Below, piece after piece: positions 51,806 through 60,226 of a stretch of DNA of 64,000 nucleotides. The notes under the pieces were generated by a model. It had not been told where the DNA came from. It made no database searches and was given only the letters and a program-made list of their open reading frames with translations. The translations under genes and the position numbers were made by a program. Location: positions 1-64,000 of the forward strand of contig JAKFYB010000019.1 of assembly GCA_021731085.1 (NCBI GenBank). Direction: 5' to 3'. Every line of letters starts with the position of its first letter. Position 1 is the stretch's first letter. This DNA is from Dehalococcoidia bacterium (GTDB lineage Bacteria > Chloroflexota > Dehalococcoidia > DSTF01 > JACRBR01).

Positions 51806-52756
51806 TCATGAAACCGATTGCTCGTACCAGTTGAGGACGCGCATGGCGCGCAGGGTGTTCCAGCGGCTGGGGTGGCCGTCGCCGTCTTCGAGCGGGAAGT
51901 GGACTTTGCCGCGATGCGTGTTCTCGAGCGGCCATGTGCCGTCGGACTGCTGTTTCGATCTGAGTATGTTGATCGCTTCCTTCAGCCGCGCGTCCGGCGC
52001 ACCACCTGCCGAGCGAAAGTAGTCGAGGGCGCGCAGGATGTCGTAGTGCCAGCGCACCGGAAACGAGAACTGTAGCCAGGCAGGGTTGACGGGCTCGCCG
52101 GTAGTCTTGCGGCGGAAGAGGTTTCGTTCGAGAAGATACTCTCCGCCACGGCGTCGTGCGGTGATCGCGGCGGGCGTACCACCTGTAGCGCGCTCATGCG
52201 CGAGCAATCCTTCGAGGACGTTGATCGTCGTCGCGAAGGACGAGCGGACGGAGCCATTCTCCGCCTCGCAGTTCCAGCCGCCGTCTTCGAGTTGTTCGCC
52301 GAGCAGGCGTGCGACGATGTCGTCGACATTCTCGTCGAAATAGACGCCGAGCGTGACGGTCCGGCCGTTGATGCACGGCTCGACCTCGCCGCTGAAGAAC
52401 GGCTGTCCTGCGTGCTCCCAGCGGCAGCCATCGCGCACACGCGACACTGCAGCGCGCATGCGCTCATCTAAAGGGTCGATGCCGAAGTCATAAAGGAGTT
52501 GGAGCGTCGGCAGGGTGGCGGTCCAGGGTTGGCCGTCGTTCTCGGTGCGCCAGTTTTCGCTGTGCGCGGGGAAGCAGGCGCCACCCGCCCACTGGCCGTC
52601 ATTGCCCTGCAGCGCAAGCAGTCTCGTGCCCCAGCCGTCGCTCGCCACGCGCGTGCGCTCCGCCGCAACGATGTCGGCCGGCGCATCCGCAAGGTCGCGA
52701 AGCACCTGCCAGCGGATGGCGGGATCGGAGTCAAGCAACCAGTCGAGAACGTTCAT
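51806..52756 (-). CDS. squalene-cyclase-like alpha/alpha toroid protein
   Basis: 316-aa protein made of helical-hairpin repeats. QW-like motifs of terpene cyclases recur: LLALQGNDGQWAGG, QLEDGGWNCEAENGS and LRSKQQSDGTWPLEN. The DXDD acid motif of squalene-hopene cyclase is not seen, and the length is half of that enzyme, so it is not a hopanoid cyclase. It may bind a hydrophobic or prenyl ligand or be a beta-subunit-like protein. The N-terminal sequence (LDWLLDSDPAIRWQVLRDL) also resembles the start of HEAT-like repeats. Function unknown. Confidence 0.8.
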   Translation of the reverse strand: MNVLDWLLDSDPAIRWQVLRDLADAPADIVAAERTRVASDGWGTRLLALQGNDGQWAGGACFPAHSENWRTENDGQPWTATLPTLQLLYDFGIDPLDERMRAAVSRVRDGCRWEHAGQPFFSGEVEPCINGRTVTLGVYFDENVDDIVARLLGEQLEDGGWNCEAENGSVRSSFATTINVLEGLLAHERATGGTPAAITARRRGGEYLLERNLFRRKTTGEPVNPAWLQFSFPVRWHYDILRALDYFRSAGGAPDARLKEAINILRSKQQSDGTWPLENTHRGKVHFPLEDGDGHPSRWNTLRAMRVLNWYEQSVS

Positions 52757-52834
52757 CGGAAGAGAGTCTAGCAGCGTCGTTGGACACGCATCGATTGCAG
52801 TCGCCAGGGCCTTGGCCGTGCCGCCTCTTCGTTC

Positions 52835-53569
52835 CTATAGTTGTGCGAGGGTCAGCGCGAGGGCGACGCCGAATCCCAGGGTGAAGGCGAGGCCGGCTTC
52901 TTTTTTTCCTTGCTCGAAGGCTTCGGGGATCATGGAGTCGGTGAGCATGACGAGGAGGGCGCCAGCGGCGAAGGTGTCGAAGAAGGCGCCGGTCGCGTCA
53001 TCGAAGATGTCGCCGATGCCATAGCCGAGGACGGCGGCGACGATGCTGGCGACGCAGACGGCGAGCCACAAACGCGTGACCTTCTGGCGCTCCCATCCGG
53101 CGGACATCATGCCGGTAGTGCCACCGAGGCCCTGCGGGACGTTCGAGATCGCGACGGCCGCGACGAACGCGAGCGAGACGTCGGGCGAGTGGACGAGCGA
53201 GAGGCCGAGGACGAGCGACTCCGGAACGCCGTCGAGGAGCGAGCCGAGGAGGATGGCGGTGCCGGAACCGCCTGACTGCGCGCCCTCCGTGTCCATGCGC
53301 TCGCCACCGCCGAGGGTGTCGACCCAGCGGTCGGCGAAGTAGAAGACGAGCGCGCCGGTCGTGATACCGACAACCGCGACCCATTGGCGGTCGCCCTCGA
53401 ACAGCGGGCCGGGGAGGAGCTGGTAGCAGACGGCGCTGACGATCGCGCCGGCACCGAACGCCATGAGGAGGCCGGTCCAGCGGAGGCTGACGAGGTTCTG
53501 GAATGAGAGCCACATGCCGATGAGGAGCGTGCCTGTGGCGAGTGCGGACCATCCTGCGGCTTCGAGCAT
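52835..53569 (-). CDS. ZIP-family metal transporter
   Basis: 244-aa polytopic protein with about seven or eight membrane helices. The helix with LLDGVPESLVLGLSL and the following VAISNVPQGLGG carry the paired metal-binding motifs of ZIP transporters. The cytosolic loop is short (GGERMDTEGAQSGGS), with no His-rich stretch. Likely imports Zn2+ or Fe2+/Mn2+; the specific metal cannot be read from the sequence. A promoter was not identified. Confidence 0.88.
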   Translation of the reverse strand: MLEAAGWSALATGTLLIGMWLSFQNLVSLRWTGLLMAFGAGAIVSAVCYQLLPGPLFEGDRQWVAVVGITTGALVFYFADRWVDTLGGGERMDTEGAQSGGSGTAILLGSLLDGVPESLVLGLSLVHSPDVSLAFVAAVAISNVPQGLGGTTGMMSAGWERQKVTRLWLAVCVASIVAAVLGYGIGDIFDDATGAFFDTFAAGALLVMLTDSMIPEAFEQGKKEAGLAFTLGFGVALALTLAQL

Positions 53570-53773
53570 CCGTGCTCCCAGTTCTTACGGCGTGTCGTAC
53601 GCGACGAGTTTACATCGTTGGGCGGTACATGGGTACACCGCGCAGGTCACAGCCGTCCCCGGCTGTGCCATACGGCTCGCGCAAGCCATCGTCGCACTCG
53701 CGGGAGCCGAGCTTAGACACAAACTGCCGGATCGGCGGCGCTATCGCATGAACGCGACTCTGTGGACGACGGC

Positions 53774-53805
53774 TGCAGCGGGGCTGAAGCTCCGCGGGTC
53801 CTGCC
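53774..53805. repeat. dispersed repeat family B
   Basis: GCGGGGCTGAAGCTCCGCGGGTCCTGCC in a gap with family D at 53848. Confidence 0.7.
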
Positions 53806-53847
53806 GCCAGTGGCGCTGGCGCATGGGACGGCGGCGATGAATGCGGC

Positions 53848-53875
53848 AAGATTCTTCGCTTCGCTCGAAATGACA
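53848..53875. repeat. dispersed repeat family D
   Basis: AAGATTCTTCGCTTCGCTCGAAATGACATC; its last base meets the end of the PNPOx-like gene. Confidence 0.7.
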
Positions 53876-54298
53876 TCACTGCTTGGCGTAGTCCCAGGTG
53901 ATGTACTTCTTGGGCTGGATGCGGATGTAGGCGGCGCCGGGGCGAGGTTCTGTGGGCCATTGGTCTTCGGGGGCGCCGCGGAGGCGGGCGGCTTCGCGGC
54001 TGAGGCGGAGAAACTCCTGCGGTTCGGTGATGATGGTCGCGGTGCCCTGGATCATGGCGCCCTTGATGTCTTGCATCGATGAGCCGCTTTCGACGAGGGC
54101 GCTGACGTTGGGGCTGCGTTCGATGTTCTTGAGTTTCTGTGTGCCGGTGCGGCAGCCGATGTAGATGTCGTCGCCGAGGCGGAAGTAGCCGATGGGGACG
54201 GTGTGGGGGAATCCGTCGCGGCCGATGGTGGTGAGGATGATCCAGCTGGGGCGGGAGTCGAGGAAGGCGTGGGTTTCTTCTTTGGTGAGGGGTTGCAT
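53876..54298 (-). CDS. PNPOx-like F420/FMN-binding protein
   Basis: 140-aa split-barrel protein. PSWIILTTIGRDGFPHTVPI and IYIGCRTGTQKLKNIERSPN are the flavin/F420-binding strands, and TWDYAKQ closes the family fold. Start ATG 54298 follows AGGAG at nine bases; a longer frame from 54346 would translate a GGTCGGAAGTCGG word repeat. Family members reduce quinones or aflatoxin-like substrates with F420, or bind heme; not resolved here. Confidence 0.85.
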   Translation of the reverse strand: MQPLTKEETHAFLDSRPSWIILTTIGRDGFPHTVPIGYFRLGDDIYIGCRTGTQKLKNIERSPNVSALVESGSSMQDIKGAMIQGTATIITEPQEFLRLSREAARLRGAPEDQWPTEPRPGAAYIRIQPKKYITWDYAKQ

Positions 54299-54360
54299 GT
54301 GTGCGGGCTCCTGGAGGTCGGAAGTCGGATGTCGGAAAGATACCAACGTACTCGACGGCT

Positions 54361-54389
54361 GTGCGGAGCTGAAGCTCCGCCGCTACTGG
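54361..54389. repeat. dispersed repeat family B
   Basis: GTGCGGAGCTGAAGCTCCGCCGCTACTGG. Confidence 0.75.
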
Positions 54390-54494
54390 TCGCTGAGTCG
54401 ATCGCTCTGCCTTTACGACGAGGCGTGCGCGGCGGCGCGGCGCTATATCTCGATTGATGGCGCTAGCGCATGGGGCGTGGTGGTGGATGGGGTA

Positions 54495-54520
54495 AATTCT
54501 TCGCTGCGCTCAGAATAACA
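54495..54520. repeat. dispersed repeat family D
   Basis: AATTCTTCGCTGCGCTCAGAATAACA. Confidence 0.7.
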
Positions 54521-54551
54521 GGCCCTGTGTATCGTCGCGTGAACACGATGG

Positions 54552-54582
54552 ACCGCGCGGGCTGAAAAAGCCGCGCTGCGGT
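54552..54582. repeat. dispersed repeat family B
   Basis: CCGCGCGGGCTGAAAAAGCCGCGCTGCGG, separated by 17 bp from the next copy at 54599. Confidence 0.65.
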
Positions 54583-54598
54583 CGTATGACTCGCGCAC

Positions 54599-54626
54599 CC
54601 CGCGCGGGCTGAAGGCCCGCGCTACA
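54599..54626. repeat. dispersed repeat family B
   Basis: GCGCGGGCTGAAGGCCCGCGCTACATG; with 54361 and 54552 this makes three copies in 270 bp. Confidence 0.75.
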
Positions 54627-54651
54627 TGTGTGTGTGTGCGCTGCATCGTCG

Positions 54652-55950
54652 TTAGTACAGGGCTTGTTCGATTAGGGCTTCGGCGATTTCGTCGTCGGTC
54701 ATGTTGAGGAGGTCTTTGCAGACGTACTCGTTGTGCTGGCCGATGGTGGGGGCGGGCGTGGTGAGCTTGCCGGGGGTCTTGGACATCTTGAAGGGCGAGC
54801 CGTCGTAGGCCATGACGCCGGTCTCGGGGTGGTCGAGGTACTCGAGGTAGTCGCGCGCCTTGATGTGTTCGTCCTCGTGGACGTCGCGGGCGTTCTGGAC
54901 GACGCCGGCGGGGATGCCCTTCGACTGCAAGAGCGCCATGGCATCGTGCGGCGCTTTGTCGCGCGTCCAGTCGGTGATGTTCGCTTCGAGATCGTCTTCG
55001 TTTTGCTTGCGGGCGTCAAAGGTCGCGAACTTGGCGTCGGATGCCCATGCAGGTGAGTCCATTGCTTCGACGAGTGCGCGCCACTGGTCGTCGTTGAAGA
55101 TGCCGAACGCTACCCAGCGATCCATCGGCTGCTTCTCCCACTCGATGTCGGCGCAGCGGAAGGCGCCGTGCGGGGAGGCGTACGAGAGGCGGTTGCCCTT
55201 GCGGATCTGGTTGTTGCCGTTGGCGTTGTAGTCCATCACGACAGGGCCGAGGGTCGAGACGACGGACTCGATCTGCGCGAGCTCGACGCACTGGCCCTCG
55301 CCCGTCTTCTTGCGGTGGCGGAGAGCGGCGAGGATCGCGATCAACGTGTGGCCGGGGTTGATGACGTAGTCCGGGTAGTTGGTGCCGATGCCCATCGGCG
55401 GGCGGTTCGGGAAACCGCTGAGGTGGTTGTAGCCGGTGATCGCGTTGAGGACGGCGCCGAATCCGAAGAAGTCCTTGTGCGGGCCGTCGAATCCCTGCAT
55501 CGGCTGGTACGCGGCGATGATGTTCGGGTTGATCTTCTTCAGTTCGTCGAAGCCGAACGCCCAGCGGTCGACCATGCGGTTGGTCTGGTTCGTGATGAAG
55601 ACGTCGCACCAGGCGATGAGCTTGCGGGCGATCTCCTTGCCCATCTCGGTGCTGAGGTTGATGGTGACGCCGTACTTGTTGGCGTTGTAGTTGTTGAAGT
55701 AACCGCTGACGTTGTAGCCGGTCTTCGTCACGCGGCCGGCGTTGAGGCACTCCTTACAGCACTTTCCTTCACAGGCGGGACAGGGCTGCATGGCGAACGG
55801 CGCGACGCTGCGGAGTCCGTCGAGGTGCGCCTCGGACTCAACGCGGACGACGGTGGCGCCGTAGCGGCCGAGGTTCTCGGCGCAGATGGGGCCGGCGCCG
55901 AACCACGAGAAGTCGGCGACCTTGATGCCTTCTAGAACTTGCTTTGTCAT
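54652..55950 (-). CDS. class III (CaiB/BaiF) CoA-transferase with Cys-rich insert
   Basis: 432-aa family III CoA-transferase. N-terminal GIKVADFSWFGAGPICAENL and GATVVRVE, central NLSTEMGKEIARKLIAWCDV and a C-terminal PAPTIGQHNEYV fit the family. Residues 57-68 hold five cysteines in the pattern CPACEGKCCKEC, not part of the usual fold, suggesting a bound metal or disulfide element. Start ATG 55950 has GGAGAG upstream; the longer frame reads a family C repeat. It lies 94 bp after a second CoA-transferase, so the two could form a heteromer like BbsE/BbsF. Substrate unknown. Confidence 0.87.
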   Translation of the reverse strand: MTKQVLEGIKVADFSWFGAGPICAENLGRYGATVVRVESEAHLDGLRSVAPFAMQPCPACEGKCCKECLNAGRVTKTGYNVSGYFNNYNANKYGVTINLSTEMGKEIARKLIAWCDVFITNQTNRMVDRWAFGFDELKKINPNIIAAYQPMQGFDGPHKDFFGFGAVLNAITGYNHLSGFPNRPPMGIGTNYPDYVINPGHTLIAILAALRHRKKTGEGQCVELAQIESVVSTLGPVVMDYNANGNNQIRKGNRLSYASPHGAFRCADIEWEKQPMDRWVAFGIFNDDQWRALVEAMDSPAWASDAKFATFDARKQNEDDLEANITDWTRDKAPHDAMALLQSKGIPAGVVQNARDVHEDEHIKARDYLEYLDHPETGVMAYDGSPFKMSKTPGKLTTPAPTIGQHNEYVCKDLLNMTDDEIAEALIEQALY

Positions 55951-55960
55951 TTGAGCTCTC

Positions 55961-55992
55961 CGGAAAACACAGAGACACAGAGGCACAGAGGA
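55961..55992. repeat. dispersed repeat family C
   Basis: CGGAAAACACAGAGACACAGAGGCACAGAGG, between the two CoA-transferase genes. Confidence 0.75.
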
Positions 55993-56044
55993 GTTGAGGG
56001 GATCGTGGATGAGGCCGCGGTGGCCGGTTTGGAGATTCGTGGCA

Positions 56045-57322
56045 TCAGATGACTCCTGCGGACTGGAGTTTGTCGATGTCTGATGAGGCGACGTTTAGTT
56101 CGGTGAAGATTTCTGTGTTGTGTTCGCCGGGGAGGGGGGCGCGGGTGTGGATCCGCCACGGCGTTGCGCTGAGGCGGTAGGGTGGGCCGGCTAGTCGGAC
56201 TTTATGGCCGTCCCCGTGGTCGACGTCCTGGTACCACTTGCGGTGTTCGAGCTGCGGGTTCTTGGCGAGATCTTCGGGCGTCGAGACGATGCCGATCATC
56301 AGGCGCTGCTTCTGCGCTTCCTCGTAGATGTACCACTTGTCGAAGTTGGCGATGAAGCGCTCGAAGACCTGGCGCATGTGCGATAGCACCTTGATGCGCG
56401 CGGGGAGCTTGTCGGGTTCGCGAACGAGGCTGCTGAGGAATGCGAGGTCGAGGCTCTGCACCATCTCGAGGTTCTCGCCCTCCTTGAGATCTTCGGCGAG
56501 ACCTTCGCGCTCCATCCAATCGACCATCGTCGTCCAGCGCGCGCCGCCGGGGGTGCCGAGGTAGGCGAAGATCTGGCCATCCTTCGCGTTGAAGATGCCG
56601 ATGCCTGGGAGGTCGATGGGGATGAGGCCGCGGGCGCCGGTGCGCTGTGCGATGCGTCCTGTCATGTCCCAGGTCAGGCGAGCGGTCTCCTGATTGATGA
56701 TCATCGCCTCTTGCATGGAGACGTCGATGTGCTGGCCTTCGCCTGTGAGGTCGCGGTGGTAAAGGGCCATCATCGATCCGGCGGCGCCGTCGATGCTGCC
56801 GCAGATGTAGGACTGGTTGCCGTAGGGGCGGTTTGGCGGGTCTTCCTTTTCGCCCGCGAGGTTCATCATGCCGGACATCGCGACGCCGACGATGTCGGAC
56901 CAGGCGTAGTTTGCGTGCGGGCCGTCCTGCCCGAAGCCGGTGATCGACGTGAGAATGATGTCCGGCTTGATCTTCGTGAGCGCGGCGTAGCCGAGGCCGA
57001 GAGAGTCGAGGTAGCCGGGCTGGAAGGTCTCGACGACGACATCAGCGGTGGCGACGAGCTTCTCGAACAGCGCCTTGCCTTCGGGCTTTGTGATGTCGAG
57101 CGTGATGCTGCGCTTGTTGGTGTTGTTATGGAGGAACTGGAGGCTGCGCTCTGGATTGCGCTCGTCGCCCCAGAAGGGGCCGATGTCGCGGAGGGGGTCG
57201 CCGTCCGGCGGCTCGATGCGTATGACATCGGCGCCGAGATCGGCGAGGAGCTTTGTGCAGTAGACGCCGGATTCGCCGGCGAGGTCGAGAACGCGGATGT
57301 CGTCGAGGGCGGATTTGGTCAT
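56045..57322 (-). CDS. class III (CaiB/BaiF) CoA-transferase
   Basis: 425-aa family III CoA-transferase: DDIRVLDLAGESGVYCTKLL, GADVIRIEPPDGDPLR, ADVVVETFQPGYLDSLGLGY and ITGFGQDGPHANYAWSDIVG are in the expected order, and SIDGAAGSMMALYHRDLTGE follows near the active-site domain. It transfers CoA between organic acids without the loss of CoA to solvent. The tandem arrangement with a Cys-rich homologue implies a heteromeric enzyme or sequential use in aromatic or carnitine-type acid degradation. Confidence 0.9.
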   Translation of the reverse strand: MTKSALDDIRVLDLAGESGVYCTKLLADLGADVIRIEPPDGDPLRDIGPFWGDERNPERSLQFLHNNTNKRSITLDITKPEGKALFEKLVATADVVVETFQPGYLDSLGLGYAALTKIKPDIILTSITGFGQDGPHANYAWSDIVGVAMSGMMNLAGEKEDPPNRPYGNQSYICGSIDGAAGSMMALYHRDLTGEGQHIDVSMQEAMIINQETARLTWDMTGRIAQRTGARGLIPIDLPGIGIFNAKDGQIFAYLGTPGGARWTTMVDWMEREGLAEDLKEGENLEMVQSLDLAFLSSLVREPDKLPARIKVLSHMRQVFERFIANFDKWYIYEEAQKQRLMIGIVSTPEDLAKNPQLEHRKWYQDVDHGDGHKVRLAGPPYRLSATPWRIHTRAPLPGEHNTEIFTELNVASSDIDKLQSAGVI

Positions 57323-57478
57323 GCGGCGGTAAGCCTTCAGGTGTCTCAGTCAGCGGTTGTGTTGGATTGTGGGGGGATTGTGGGGAAGGGGCAAGTTAGA
57401 GGGCGGATGCCAGAAGTCGGAGTTCGGAGGGTCGCCAGACTCGCGCGCGGCGGCCGATGCTGACGGTGGGGTCTTCGC

Positions 57479-58888
57479 TTGACGGACCATCTTGTACGGA
57501 TACGTGCTCTGCGCAGGCCGCAAATCTGCGGCGCAGCTAAAGCTACGCGGGTACTGGTTGCGGTTGCAGCATTCGTCGCACTCTTGATTGCGCTCTCGCA
57601 TTCGTCTCGACCGGACGTGGTGATTGCGGCCTCTCCGGCGGCTTGTACGCCGATGGCGGCGGCTTCGGGGAATGTTGTTTCTGTGGGGACGGTGGCGGCG
57701 CTCGTAGCCGCGGTGAATGGGGCGGCCGCGGGGACGACGATTGTTGTGCAGGATGGGGTGTACAACCTCGACGGAGCATATCTGCGGATCGCGGCGGCGG
57801 GGGTGACGTTGCGGTCGGCTAGCGGGCAGCCGCATCGGGTCATCATCGACGGGAACTATGCGACGACCGAGATCTTGCAGATCGTGGCGTCGAACGTGAC
57901 GGTGGCGGAGATCACGCTGCGGGAGGCGTACTATCATCCGATCCATGTGATGTCGTCGGCGGGGGCGCATGCGACGGGCACGATGATCTATCGGGTGACG
58001 GTGATCGATCCGGGCGAGCAGGCGATCAAGATCAATCCGGGCGCCGCGGGTTGGTACACGGACAACGGCATCGTCGCGTGCTCGCATATCGAACTGACGG
58101 ATGCCGGGCGTCCGCATGTGCGGAACAACTGCTACACGGGCGGCATCGATGCGCACCAGTCGCGAGGGTGGACGGTGCGTGACAACTGGATCGGTGGGTT
58201 CTGGTGCGCGGCGGGGTTGTCCGAACACGGGATTCATTTCTGGACAGGCAGCCGCGACACCATGATCGAGCGCAACATGCTCGTTAACAACGCGCGTGGC
58301 ATCGGCTGCGGGCTGGTCGAGAGCGGGAGCGGTCGGACGTACGGCGACAATCCTTGCCCGACAGCGACCGGGTACGTCGACCACTACGGGGCAATCGTGC
58401 GCAACAACATGATCTTCGCGAACAGCGCGGCGCTGTTCGCGTCCCAGTCCGGGTTCGACTGCGGGATCTGCATCAACAACACGTGCGGCGCGCAGGTCGT
58501 GCATAACACCATCGTCTCGACGCAGGCGCCGTTCTCTTCGATCGAATGGCGGTTCGCGAACACTGTCGTCGATGTGCGGAACAATCTCGTCAGCCACAAT
58601 CTTCGTGACCGCGGCGGAACAGACACGCAAGCCGGGAATATCGTTAACGCGCCGGTGTCGTTGTTCGTAAACGGCCCCGGCGGGGCACTGCATCTTGCGC
58701 CGAATGCGGTGGCCGCGATCAATGTTGGGGCGTCTGTGGCTGCTGGCGTTGCGGGCGATGACTTCGACGGCGATGCTCGTCCTGTGGGATCTGGTCGTGA
58801 TGTTGGGGCGGATGAGTACGCGCGGATGTCAGTTCCGCGCGGTGAGGGTCTCGTGTCGGTCGCATCCTCGATATCACGCGCACCGTAG
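57479..58888 (+). CDS. secreted right-handed beta-helix protein
   Basis: 469 aa if started at TTG 57479; the exact start is unclear because a family B repeat (57528-57557) overlaps codons about 17-27. Signal helix about 25-43 (LVAVAAFVALLIALS). The body is a parallel beta-helix with NVTVAEITLRE, IYRVTVIDPGEQAIKIN, WTVRDNWIGGFWCAAGLSEH and VVDVRNNLVSHNL rungs, as in pectate lyase-like and Disaggregatase-type proteins. It ends with GRDVGADEY, a common tail in bacterial beta-helix surface proteins. Catalytic residues are not recognised. It could be a polysaccharide lyase or a binding protein. Confidence 0.82.
   Translation: MTDHLVRIRALRRPQICGAAKATRVLVAVAAFVALLIALSHSSRPDVVIAASPAACTPMAAASGNVVSVGTVAALVAAVNGAAAGTTIVVQDGVYNLDGAYLRIAAAGVTLRSASGQPHRVIIDGNYATTEILQIVASNVTVAEITLREAYYHPIHVMSSAGAHATGTMIYRVTVIDPGEQAIKINPGAAGWYTDNGIVACSHIELTDAGRPHVRNNCYTGGIDAHQSRGWTVRDNWIGGFWCAAGLSEHGIHFWTGSRDTMIERNMLVNNARGIGCGLVESGSGRTYGDNPCPTATGYVDHYGAIVRNNMIFANSAALFASQSGFDCGICINNTCGAQVVHNTIVSTQAPFSSIEWRFANTVVDVRNNLVSHNLRDRGGTDTQAGNIVNAPVSLFVNGPGGALHLAPNAVAAINVGASVAAGVAGDDFDGDARPVGSGRDVGADEYARMSVPRGEGLVSVASSISRAP
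57528..57557. repeat. dispersed repeat family B at the start of the beta-helix gene
   Basis: GCGGCGCAGCTAAAGCTACGCGGGTACTGG; lies within the 5' part of the frame. Confidence 0.7.
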
Positions 58889-58961
58889 ATGTTGAGTAGA
58901 CTCTCATCGAGAGAGTGATCAACGACCCAGCCACTTCTAACCCAAGGACTCAGCCAACCAG

Positions 58962-59654
58962 ATGGTGATCGACGTCGATAGCGAGCGGGAGGCCGAATCG
59001 CGTGCACCCGCATGGGTGACGAGCGTGGTGCGCTGGCTGTACGTCAACACGGAACAGCGCACGTGGGTTCGTTATGTCGGCGGCATCACCCTGCTGGTCG
59101 CCGTGGTCGCGCTCGCCTTCGCAGTCATCGTATACACGGAGAACGCGGACCTCGACGAAACCGGTGGCGCGGTCGTTAGTTACATCGGGCTCGCGGTCGT
59201 CAGCGTTGTGAGCTGTGCGTTTCCCGTGCCAGGACTGGCGCCGGTGCTGTATGGCCTCATCATGTACCAGGGGTCGGCGCTGTACGCGCCACTCGTCGCC
59301 ATCGTGGCGGGGCTGTCGATGGCCCTCGGTCAGTGTTCGGCCTACCTGCTGGGAGCGGTGGGTGTCGGCGTCGCGCATCGCCGGGCGGCGACGCGTGGCG
59401 TGCCCAAGCAGGGCGGCTGGCGCGAACGATTCGACCGCTTCAACGGCAGCATCGAAGGCTGGATGCAGAAGCGTGGATTTATCACGCTCGTGATACTCGC
59501 GTCGATACCGAACCCGGTGATCCTGTTCGCGAACATGTCTGCAGGCGCGACAGGGATGCCGTTTCTGAAGTTCTATACGGCGATGGCGATCGGGATGACG
59601 ATCCGGGCGGCGATTTTTGCTGGCATTGGGATGTGGATCGGTGCGGCGACTTAG
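58962..59654 (+). CDS. VTT-domain (DedA/SNARE-associated-like) membrane protein
   Basis: 230-aa polytopic protein. N-terminal charged region, helix about 40-60, then VVSCAFPVPGLAPVLYGLIM (the first re-entrant P-G segment) and LVILASIPNPVILFANMSAG, followed by GMPFLKFYTAMAIGMTIRAA. These two half-sites are the VTT/DedA signature of lipid scramblase- or transporter-like proteins. It lies downstream of the beta-helix gene in the same direction. Lipid flipping is a family-level guess. Confidence 0.84.
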   Translation: MVIDVDSEREAESRAPAWVTSVVRWLYVNTEQRTWVRYVGGITLLVAVVALAFAVIVYTENADLDETGGAVVSYIGLAVVSVVSCAFPVPGLAPVLYGLIMYQGSALYAPLVAIVAGLSMALGQCSAYLLGAVGVGVAHRRAATRGVPKQGGWRERFDRFNGSIEGWMQKRGFITLVILASIPNPVILFANMSAGATGMPFLKFYTAMAIGMTIRAAIFAGIGMWIGAAT

Positions 59655-59673
59655 CGTTCTCCTTCGACGACTC

Positions 59674-59696
59674 GAAAAACACAGAGACACAGAGGA
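59674..59696. repeat. dispersed repeat family C
   Basis: GAAAAACACAGAGACACAGAGGA, continuing TCGACTGG as does the inverted copy at 338-364. Confidence 0.75.
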
Positions 59697-59760
59697 TCGA
59701 CTGGAACCTGAGTGAGGTTCCGTGGACGTTGTCACATGTGCGGTTGCTGGAGGACGCGGC

Positions 59761-59789
59761 AAGATTCTTCGCTGCGCTCAGAATGACGG
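59761..59789. repeat. dispersed repeat family D
   Basis: AAGATTCTTCGCTGCGCTCAGAATGACGG; translates as the familiar RFFAALRMT string. Confidence 0.75.
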
Positions 59790-59890
59790 CACGGCTCTCT
59801 CCCCCGAAAGTCTTAGGTGGGAATAGGGCGTGTGGGCGGTTCGGGGCGGTGAGGTTCGGGGCGATACTGCTGCATACGAGATGAGATGTT

Positions 59891-59932
59891 CGAGATAGAC
59901 GAGATGGGCCGAGATAGAGATAGAGATAGAGA
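59891..59932. repeat. GAGATA microsatellite-like repeat
   Basis: CGAGATAGAC and CGAGATGGGC followed by four consecutive GAGATA units, just upstream of a Shine-Dalgarno sequence. Tract-length change could shift expression of the following small gene. Confidence 0.6.
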
Positions 59933-59944
59933 AGGAGGCGTGAG

Positions 59945-60088
59945 ATGGACAATGGTTCGGGTTCCAAGTTGGAGGCAACGGCGGTGCGCGAGATCGACTT
60001 TTCGTCGCTGGTGCACGAGTATGTAGCGGCGCGAGACGGCCAGGCGCCGCGTGATGTGCGGAAGGCGGGCCGGCCGGTTGCGGCGTAG
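59945..60088 (+). CDS. small 47-aa protein (hypothetical)
   Basis: Frame MDNGSGSKLEATAVREIDFS through DGQAPRDVRKAGRPVAA, 47 aa, headed by GAAGGAGG eight bases before the ATG, the best Shine-Dalgarno in this region. No family recognised; acidic/amphipathic helix in the middle. A GAGATA tract sits immediately upstream. It is convergent with recJ. Confidence 0.5.
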   Translation: MDNGSGSKLEATAVREIDFSSLVHEYVAARDGQAPRDVRKAGRPVAA

Positions 60089-60137
60089 TGCCGGCGCCGG
60101 TCGCGCTACGGTTTGCACTTCTCTCTCGGGGCGACAA

Positions 60138-60170
60138 CTGCGGCGGAGCTGAAGCTCCGCGGGTACTGGT
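60138..60170. repeat. dispersed repeat family B
   Basis: GCGGCGGAGCTGAAGCTCCGCGGGTACTGG, closest to the 53774 copy. Confidence 0.75.
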
Positions 60171-60226
60171 GGCGCTATCGCATCAGGGAAACGCTTATGC
60201 GACGACGGGCGCAGGAGGCTGCGCGC

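Noticed and set aside
51806-52756. Squalene-hopene cyclase
   Set aside because: Half the expected length and no DXDD catalytic motif.
57350-58693. 447-codon minus-strand open frame opposite the beta-helix gene
   Set aside because: Arg/Pro/His-rich shadow; the plus strand has a signal peptide and beta-helix rungs.
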